A stretch of 59,849 nucleotides of DNA from the NCBI RefSeq assembly GCF_002868715.1, contig NZ_PKLZ01000017.1, forward strand, positions 1 through 59,849, given 5' to 3'. Below the pieces are notes generated by a model, which made no database searches, was not told where the DNA came from, and worked only from the letters and a program-made list of their open reading frames with translations. This stretch comes from Kineobactrum sediminis (lineage in GTDB: Bacteria > Pseudomonadota > Gammaproteobacteria > Pseudomonadales > Halieaceae). The stretch's first letter is position 1; the number at the start of each line of letters is the position of its first letter. Shown one piece after another: positions 54,736 to 59,849 of this stretch. Both the position numbers and the translations under genes were made by a program.

Positions 54736-55186
54736 GCGTAATGGTACGACGGCGACCGGGGGCACGACCCTCATATCGAAGGACACCATCGTCAATGGAG
54801 ATATCAGTTTCAGTGGTAACCTTGAAGTCGAGGGTGAGGTCAAAGGTAATATACTTTCTGAGCAGGATCAGGAGGCGATGGTGAGGGTTGTCGAGAGCGG
54901 GCGGGTTGAAGGCGAAATACGGGCTCCAAGGGTGACGATCAACGGTACGGTGGAAGGCAGTATTCACGCTTCACAGCACCTGGAGCTTGCGCCCCATGCG
55001 CGTGTAATGGGTGATATTCATTACAATCTGGTTGAGATGTCAGCGGGTGCCGAGGTTAACGGTCGTCTGCTGCATACCGGTGAAGCCGTAGCCGGTGAGT
55101 CCGGTAACCACTCCGGGGGCTCTGTCGATACCATTCCCGAGCCGGAAATTGCCAGTATTGCCCTAAGTGGCACTAAAGTTGACTAG
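54722..55186 (+). CDS. Bactofilin (polymer-forming cytoskeletal protein)
   Basis: A 154-residue bactofilin. The central beta-helix domain (about 17-115) shows the repeating hydrophobic/glycine pattern TIVNGDISFSGNLEVEGEVKGNI, SGRVEGEIRAPRVTINGTVEGSI and HARVMGDIHYNLVEMSAGAEVNGRL. It is flanked by short disordered tails, and the start MLGSKRNG is a possible membrane-targeting motif. Bactofilins form nucleotide-free filaments that organise cell-wall enzymes. The ribosome-binding site GGAGAA lies inside the previous coding sequence, so the two are coupled. An M23 peptidase gene is 1.6 kb downstream on the other strand. Confidence 0.93.
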   Translation: MLGSKRNGTTATGGTTLISKDTIVNGDISFSGNLEVEGEVKGNILSEQDQEAMVRVVESGRVEGEIRAPRVTINGTVEGSIHASQHLELAPHARVMGDIHYNLVEMSAGAEVNGRLLHTGEAVAGESGNHSGGSVDTIPEPEIASIALSGTKVD

Positions 55187-55207
55187 TTTACTCGGGTTTT
55201 ACATAAT
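55179..55207 (+). promoter_or_regulatory. Candidate erpA promoter, overlapping the bactofilin stop
   Basis: TTGACT (55179-55184) and CATAAT (55202-55207) are separated by exactly 17 bases, which is near consensus. The -35 hexamer runs into the bactofilin TAG (55184-55186). Transcription would start about 45 bases before erpA, allowing expression independent of argC. Confidence 0.55.
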
Positions 55208-55257
55208 ACAGCCCGTTCACGTAATGCAGGGGCCCACGTGACCCCGAGAGAGCAGGT

Positions 55258-55611
55258 ATGTCAGTAGCTGAATCATTCAACCCGGGCGGCATTAATCTGT
55301 CCGCACGCGCGGTCGAAAAAGTGCGCGATCTGGTCGCGGAAGAGGAAACGCCAGCACTGAAACTGCGGGTTTACATTACTGGCGGTGGGTGCTCCGGGTT
55401 CCAGTATGGTTTTTCGTTCGAAGAGACCGCTGCCGAAGATGACACTGTCATCGAGCGCGATGGGGTTGCTGTCCTGGTGGATCCGATGAGTTTCCAGTAT
55501 CTCGTGGGTTCCGAAGTTGATTACACCGAGGGCCTGGAAGGCTCCCGGTTTGTGATTCAAAACCCGAACGCGACCACTACCTGTGGTTGCGGTGCGTCTT
55601 TCTCAATCTAG
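55258..55611 (+). CDS. erpA: A-type iron-sulfur carrier ErpA
   Basis: ErpA delivers Fe-S clusters to apo-enzymes such as IspG/IspH. The three cluster cysteines are Cys45 in [15 protein letters not shown] and Cys109/Cys111 in [27 protein letters not shown] is also typical. At 117 residues it matches E. coli ErpA (114). Its TAG stop shares bases with the anmK stop on the other strand (CTAG). Confidence 0.98.
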   Translation: MSVAESFNPGGINLSARAVEKVRDLVAEEETPALKLRVYITGGGCSGFQYGFSFEETAAEDDTVIERDGVAVLVDPMSFQYLVGSEVDYTEGLEGSRFVIQNPNATTTCGCGASFSI

Positions 55612-56774
55612 GAGCCACCAGAACCAGGATAAATTCCCCCCAGGACCCGTTCCCCGGCGGCACCTGTTACCTGTGCCGCATTGCCCGGCAGTTCCGCGAT
55701 GCTGCGCCAGGCCAGCCATGCAAAGGCCGCTGCCTCTACCCAGTCAGGATCCAGCCCGAGAACGGCGGTTGAAGACAGTGGCACTGTCCCCAGCTGGCGT
55801 TGCAGGCGGCGCATCAAATCGGCATTCGCGGCGCCTCCACCACAAACGTACACCTCATCGGTCTTGCGGTCCCAATCACGGACGGCGCCCGCAATGGAGT
55901 GGGCGGTGAATTCGGCGAGGGTCGCCTGTACGTCCTGCGCAGGGCAAGCGGGTAAAGACCGCAGGCAGTCGTCTACCCATTCGAGGTTGAACGCTTCCTT
56001 ACCCGTGCTTCGAGGCCCCTGGCAGGCCAGGTAGGGGTGATCATTCAGTGCCTCCAGCAGAGCCGGGATCACTGTGCCGCCAGCTGCCCAGAGACCTTCA
56101 TGGTCATAACGTTCGCTTTTATGTCGGGCAATCCAATGGTCCAGCAGCGTGTTGCCGGGGCCGGTATCAAAGCCGGCTGCCAGGATGGTGCCGTCCAGCA
56201 AACTCAGGTTGGCAATGCCGCCGATATTGACGATGGCGCGATTGCGGTCCGAAGTGGCAAAAGCAGCGGCGTGGAAGGCGGGCGCGAGAGGGGCACCTTC
56301 TCCCCCGGCGGCCATATCGCGCCTGCGGAAATCGGCAACGGTGGTAATCCCGGTCAGCTCAGCGATGGTGTTGGGATCGCCGATCTGCAGACTGAAAGCT
56401 GTTTCATTGCCTGCGGAAGGGGGGCGGTGGCGAATAGTCTGGCCGTGGCTGCCAATGGCGGCAATGTCTTTGGGGTCAAAACCGCTATCGGCCAGTAGTG
56501 CGAGCGTGGCTTCCGCAAACAGATGGCCCAGCTTGCGGTCCAGTATGCCAAGCCGTTCAATCTCATTGTCGCCCGGCTGGCTGATAGCGGTGATATCTGC
56601 TCGCAGGCCGCCAGGAATCGGGCTTGCCAGGGTGGCAACCAATTCAATCCGCTGGGCACTGCAGCGCACTAATGCACAATCAATTGCATCGATACTGGTA
56701 CCGGACATCAGCCCGATATAAAGCGGCGTACCCACTGTGGAATCAGCGTTCAGCAGTGGTCCCTGTTCCCTCAC
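55608..56774 (-). CDS. anmK: Anhydro-N-acetylmuramic acid kinase AnmK
   Basis: AnmK opens the 1,6-anhydro ring of recycled anhydroMurNAc and phosphorylates it to MurNAc-6-P. The ASKHA-fold start is [18 protein letters not shown], followed by [42 protein letters not shown] (in part), [24 protein letters not shown] and [14 protein letters not shown]. At 388 residues it is slightly longer than E. coli (369). It starts at GTG 56774 (alternative GTG 56735), overlapping the M23 peptidase stop by 32 bases. It links functionally to amgK-murU elsewhere in the window. Confidence 0.96.
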   Translation of the reverse strand: MREQGPLLNADSTVGTPLYIGLMSGTSIDAIDCALVRCSAQRIELVATLASPIPGGLRADITAISQPGDNEIERLGILDRKLGHLFAEATLALLADSGFDPKDIAAIGSHGQTIRHRPPSAGNETAFSLQIGDPNTIAELTGITTVADFRRRDMAAGGEGAPLAPAFHAAAFATSDRNRAIVNIGGIANLSLLDGTILAAGFDTGPGNTLLDHWIARHKSERYDHEGLWAAGGTVIPALLEALNDHPYLACQGPRSTGKEAFNLEWVDDCLRSLPACPAQDVQATLAEFTAHSIAGAVRDWDRKTDEVYVCGGGAANADLMRRLQRQLGTVPLSSTAVLGLDPDWVEAAAFAWLAWRSIAELPGNAAQVTGAAGERVLGGIYPGSGGS

Positions 56775-58188
56775 TATTCAGGGCCAGGCGGTTGCCGGAT
56801 TGAAGTGCTGCCAGTTGCTGTGATGCATTGGCAATGGTCGCTTTGAAGGCCGGTATCTCTGCGGCGGCCAGCATCTTCGCTTTCGGCAGCTGCCGGTGTA
56901 TTTTGCGTGGATCCTTGTGTTGCCCATTGACCAGGAATTCATAGTGCAGGTGTGGCCCGGTTGCCGCACCGGTGGAGCCGACGGAACCAATGATCTGGCC
57001 CTGGCTCACACGCTGGCCCTGCTTGACCTTGCGCTTGTGCAGATGCAGGTAGCGGGTGATGTACTTTTCGCCATGTTGTACGAACAGGTAGTTGCCATTC
57101 GCCGAAGTGAAGCCGGACTTTATGACACGACCGTCGCCGGCCGCATAAACCGGCGTGCCGGTGGGTGCGGCATAGTCAGTGCCACGATGGGGGCGGGTGG
57201 TCTTGTAAATCGGATGCAGGCGCCGCATGTTGAAGTTTGAGCTGATGCGGGTGAAGTCTACCGGCGCCAGCAGAAATGCCTTGCGCATGCTGGTGCCATC
57301 TTCATTGTAATAGCCGGCGTCACCATTGCTGTCTTCGTAGCGGAAGGCGTTAAAGGTCTTGCCACGGTTGGTGAAGGAGGCAGCGAGAATAGTGCCGTCG
57401 CGATATTTTTCGCCATCCAGATACAGTTCTTCATAGACTACGTTGAAGGTGTCGCCCTTGCGCGGATCCTGGACAAAGTCGATGACGCCGCCAAAAATGT
57501 TAGCCAGATCCATTACCAGGCTATGGGACAGACCGGCATCCTGCCCCGCCATGAACAGGGAGGAAGTGATTTCGGCACTGACCCAGGATTCCTGCAGGTC
57601 CGTCTGTCGCAGTTCCCGCTCGGTACTGAAGCTGTCATCGGTACGCCGGTAAACGACTGATTCCAACGGTGACACAATGTGCTTCACGGCCTCGAGGCGG
57701 CCATCTTCGGCGGCTTCGAAGGCAATAATCTGCCCCGGGTAAATGCGCGATAAGGCCTTGCCTTCCGGCGCAGTGTTAACGACATTGTAAACATCGGCAC
57801 TACTGAAGCCCGCGCGTTTGAAAATAAGCGATAAATTGTCGCCGCTGCGCACGGTTTGCTCACTCCACAGCGGCTTGTTTTGTGTTTCTGCCGCGGGGGG
57901 CGGGGTAAGGCTGTCTGCCGCCGCCAGCGCCGGTCCGGCTGCTGGGTACTCGAATGCCGGCATTTGCGGAGTGGCGATCACTTCGCTTAGCGGGTCATAG
58001 CCCAGGGTGAATACGGAGCCCGGCTCCTGGGCCCTGTTGGCTTCAACGCCGCCGGAGGGCGCCAGGCTGGCCGCTATGGCTATAAATACCGATAACACAC
58101 CGATGGCCAGGAGGTGTCTGTGCTGCAGTGGAGGCTGCTGCGCTCCCTTGGGAGTGGCGCCCCTGAGCCTCTTGTTAAATGTCTGCAT
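56743..58188 (-). CDS. M23 peptidoglycan endopeptidase (MepM-like, LysM-type and OapA-like N-terminus)
   Basis: A 481-residue periplasmic metalloprotease. A membrane anchor (LLAIGVLSVFIAIAASLAP) is followed by a low-complexity linker, then a LysM/OapA-like segment (VRSGDNLSLIFKRAGFSSADVYN... read in part) around residue 110. The C-terminal M23 domain has the zinc ligands in TTRPHRGTDYAAP and the catalytic HLHYEF, with TRYLHLHKRKVKQGQ. E. coli MepM cleaves D,D-crosslinks to let the sacculus grow. It is divergent from tyrS and overlaps anmK, the Pseudomonas arrangement. Substrate specificity is inferred. Confidence 0.92.
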   Translation of the reverse strand: MQTFNKRLRGATPKGAQQPPLQHRHLLAIGVLSVFIAIAASLAPSGGVEANRAQEPGSVFTLGYDPLSEVIATPQMPAFEYPAAGPALAAADSLTPPPAAETQNKPLWSEQTVRSGDNLSLIFKRAGFSSADVYNVVNTAPEGKALSRIYPGQIIAFEAAEDGRLEAVKHIVSPLESVVYRRTDDSFSTERELRQTDLQESWVSAEITSSLFMAGQDAGLSHSLVMDLANIFGGVIDFVQDPRKGDTFNVVYEELYLDGEKYRDGTILAASFTNRGKTFNAFRYEDSNGDAGYYNEDGTSMRKAFLLAPVDFTRISSNFNMRRLHPIYKTTRPHRGTDYAAPTGTPVYAAGDGRVIKSGFTSANGNYLFVQHGEKYITRYLHLHKRKVKQGQRVSQGQIIGSVGSTGAATGPHLHYEFLVNGQHKDPRKIHRQLPKAKMLAAAEIPAFKATIANASQQLAALQSGNRLALNSEGTGTTAER

Positions 58189-58334
58189 AAGTCAATTAGC
58201 TATGGCTTAGTGTTAAAGGAGTATATAAAACTTTTTTCTTAACCGACAGGGCAGGACGACTTTAAGGTTTGCTTTTCTAAAATGATATTGTAAGGTTCTC
58301 GACCCTTTTTGGCATCATACCCCCGGAGCCTCCG

Positions 58335-59630
58335 ATGAGCAGTGCCCTGTTAGCCGATCTCCGCGCCCGCGGGCTGATCTTTCAGATTGCCGGCGAGGAT
58401 GATCTCCCGGGGTGGCTTGATAGCGGGGTGCGCACACTGTACTGCGGATTTGATCCCACCGCTGATAGTCTTCATATCGGGTCTTTGGTTCCTCTATTGA
58501 TGTTGCGCCGTTTCCAGCTTGCCGGACACCGGCCACTGGCACTGGTAGGGGGGGCCACCGGGCTTATTGGTGACCCGTCCTTCAAAGCCCGGGAGCGTCA
58601 GCTCAATACGGCTGATGTAATTGCCGAGTGGGTAGATAAAATTCGCCTTCAGGTATCCAGGTTTATCGACTTTGACGCAGGACCGGTTTCGGCCGAGGTG
58701 GTTAATAACCTCGACTGGACCCGCGATATGAGTGTCCTCACCTTTTTGCGCGATGTCGGCAAGCACTTTTCCGTTAACGCCATGATCCAGAAAGAGTCGG
58801 TGAAGCAGCGCATTGAGCGCGATGGCAGCGGTATCAGTTTCACTGAATTTACCTATATGATTCTCCAGTCCTATGATTTCGCCGAGCTCAACCGGCGCTA
58901 TGGGTGCGGTCTGCAGCTGGGGGGCTCGGATCAGTGGGGCAATATCACTGGTGGCATCGACCTGACCCGGCGCATGTATGGCGAGCAGGTATTTGGCTTG
59001 ACGATGCCGTTGATTACCAAAGCGGACGGTACCAAGTTTGGTAAAACAGAATCCGGGACCGTGTGGCTTGACCCTGCCCGGACTTCGCCTTACGCGTTCT
59101 ATCAGTTCTGGTTGAATACCGGGGATGTTGACGTCTATCGTTTCCTGAAATATTTCACTTTTCTCCCGGTAGCCGATATCGACGCCCTGGAGCGTGCGGA
59201 TGCCGAGCGCCAGGGGCGCCCTGAGGCACAGGCAATTCTCGCCAGGGAGGTGACCCTGCTGGTACACGGCGAAGCGGGAGTGCAGGCGGCGCAACGTATT
59301 ACTGAAGCGTTATTCAGCGGAGCGCTCGAGCAGTTATCCGCGGGTGACCTGGCCCAGTTGCGCCAGGACGGCTTGCCTGCAACCACCCTGGACCCGGATA
59401 CACTGCCGTCGACGCTCACCCAGTTACTGACCGAGTCCGGTATGGCGTCGTCCGGGAAACAGGTCAAGGATGCTCTGGGTCGACAGGCGGTAACTATTAA
59501 TAATCGGTCGCTCGGCTGGGAGGACAACGACCGCATTGCGGCGTGTTTCAATCCGGAACTGGCATTGCATGGGCGCTACTATGTTACCCGGCTGGGAAAA
59601 AAGAAATATCACCTGTTTGAGCTCGGCTAG
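58335..59630 (+). CDS. tyrS: Tyrosyl-tRNA synthetase
   Basis: TyrS charges tRNA-Tyr. The class I signature HIGSL (residues 47-51) is in [15 protein letters not shown]. The KMSKS-type loop reads KFGKT near residue 235, the form found in this subgroup. [15 protein letters not shown] and [16 protein letters not shown] bind tyrosine. An S4-type RNA-binding C-terminus begins near [13 protein letters not shown]. At 431 residues it is E. coli length (424). A GGAG ribosome-binding site precedes the ATG. Confidence 0.98.
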   Translation: MSSALLADLRARGLIFQIAGEDDLPGWLDSGVRTLYCGFDPTADSLHIGSLVPLLMLRRFQLAGHRPLALVGGATGLIGDPSFKARERQLNTADVIAEWVDKIRLQVSRFIDFDAGPVSAEVVNNLDWTRDMSVLTFLRDVGKHFSVNAMIQKESVKQRIERDGSGISFTEFTYMILQSYDFAELNRRYGCGLQLGGSDQWGNITGGIDLTRRMYGEQVFGLTMPLITKADGTKFGKTESGTVWLDPARTSPYAFYQFWLNTGDVDVYRFLKYFTFLPVADIDALERADAERQGRPEAQAILAREVTLLVHGEAGVQAAQRITEALFSGALEQLSAGDLAQLRQDGLPATTLDPDTLPSTLTQLLTESGMASSGKQVKDALGRQAVTINNRSLGWEDNDRIAACFNPELALHGRYYVTRLGKKKYHLFELG

Positions 59631-59643
59631 TGGCTGGAGCGGC

Positions 59644-59664
59644 AGCGGTGCTCACTGCACCGCT
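59644..59664 (+). terminator. Hairpin after tyrS, possible terminator
   Basis: AGCGGTGC - TCACT - GCACCGCT forms a perfect 8-bp stem with a 5-base loop, 13 bases past the tyrS stop. No T-run follows, so it would be a factor-aided terminator or a 3'-end protector. Confidence 0.45.
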
Positions 59665-59727
59665 ATCTGATGGGCACCCCCGACAGCTGCTGATCGACCT
59701 TATCTGAACTTTTTCTCCCGAAGGGGC

Positions 59728-59756
59728 TTGCGCCCCATGATCCCTCTGCGTATAGT
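59728..59756 (+). promoter_or_regulatory. Candidate strong rRNA-type promoter pointing out of the window
   Basis: TTGCGC (59728-59733), a 17-base spacer and TATAGT (59751-59756) are followed by TCGCCTCCC, a C-rich discriminator like those of gammaproteobacterial rRNA promoters. A GGGGC-TTGC-GCCCC palindrome overlaps the -35. No coding sequence follows before the window ends at 59849. In Pseudomonas a ribosomal RNA operon lies just after tyrS, which supports this reading. The rRNA itself is not in the window. Confidence 0.5.
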
Positions 59757-59849
59757 TCGCCTCCCTCCAGCGCACAGAGGCAAAAGCATGTGTGGTGGAG
59801 AGGCCTGATACCCTTAACTATCAATTAGTTAGCGTTGAAAGGCCAGATG

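Overview
The window reads as one contiguous stretch of core chromosome from a GC-rich gammaproteobacterium. Nearly every gene is a recognisable housekeeping gene, and gene order repeatedly matches what I recall of Pseudomonas aeruginosa: rpoD-dnaG-yqeY-rpsU-tsaD-folB-folK-cca; apaH-apaG-rsmA-pdxA-surA-lptD-amgK-murU; rpe-trpE; trpGDC-vfr-osmC-coq7; purD-purH-fis-dusB; prmA-accC-accB-aroQ-dsbD; hemJ-argC-bactofilin-erpA-anmK-M23 peptidase-tyrS. The blocks are shuffled and some usual members are missing (plsY, gph, speD). That suggests a relative of the Pseudomonas/Cellvibrio/Halieaceae (marine OM60-like) group rather than Pseudomonas itself; this placement is an inference. I saw no prophage, insertion sequence, CRISPR array or rRNA gene, and no gene-free gap longer than about 300 bases.

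Region 1 (1-9.9 kb): an AlkB-type demethylase, a CAU tRNA (probably tRNA-Ile2), the macromolecular-synthesis operon rpsU-yqeY-dnaG-rpoD on the minus strand with its intrinsic terminator, and divergently tsaD-folB-folK. cca then converges on folK. Region 2 (9-19.3 kb): the outer-membrane biogenesis and rRNA-maturation operon lptD-surA-pdxA-(rsmA-apaG-apaH)-cca on the minus strand. It is interrupted between pdxA and rsmA by an opposite-strand two-gene ABC-2 exporter. Divergent from lptD are amgK-murU, for muropeptide recycling.

Region 3 (19.3-29.3 kb): rpe-trpE, then an accessory pocket (alpha/beta hydrolase, rhomboid protease, DUF3096 micro-membrane protein, CNNM/CBS protein) that separates trpE from trpGDC, followed by the vfr-type cAMP regulator, an OsmC protein and coq7. 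Region 4 (29.3-38.8 kb): two long minus-strand runs, dusB-fis-purH-purD and dsbD / aroQ-accB-accC-prmA, covering purine, biotin-carboxylase, shikimate and periplasmic thiol functions.

Region 5 (38.9-49.3 kb): a mixed stretch with a PCu(A)C copper chaperone, a DUF2333 membrane protein, a pentapeptide-repeat protein, DNA polymerase II, a PfkB sugar/nucleoside kinase, PBP1b with an LpoP-like activator lipoprotein, a ModF-like double ATPase and a NudL-type hydrolase. Region 6 (49.3-52.8 kb): a heme run, hemJ-hemL-hemB, ending in a secreted TIMP/NTR-like protein. Region 7 (52.9-59.8 kb): argC, a coiled-coil membrane protein overlapping a bactofilin, erpA, anmK, an M23 peptidase and tyrS. The window ends in what looks like an rRNA-type promoter pointing out of it.

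Themes that recur are envelope construction (lptD, surA, mrcB/lpoP, bactofilin, M23 peptidase, amgK/murU/anmK), tetrapyrrole and Fe-S supply, and translation fidelity. No wholly new multi-gene system stands out. The most unusual items are the ABC exporter inside the lptD-apaH operon, the TIMP-like protein in the heme operon, and the bactofilin/coiled-coil/M23 neighbourhood.
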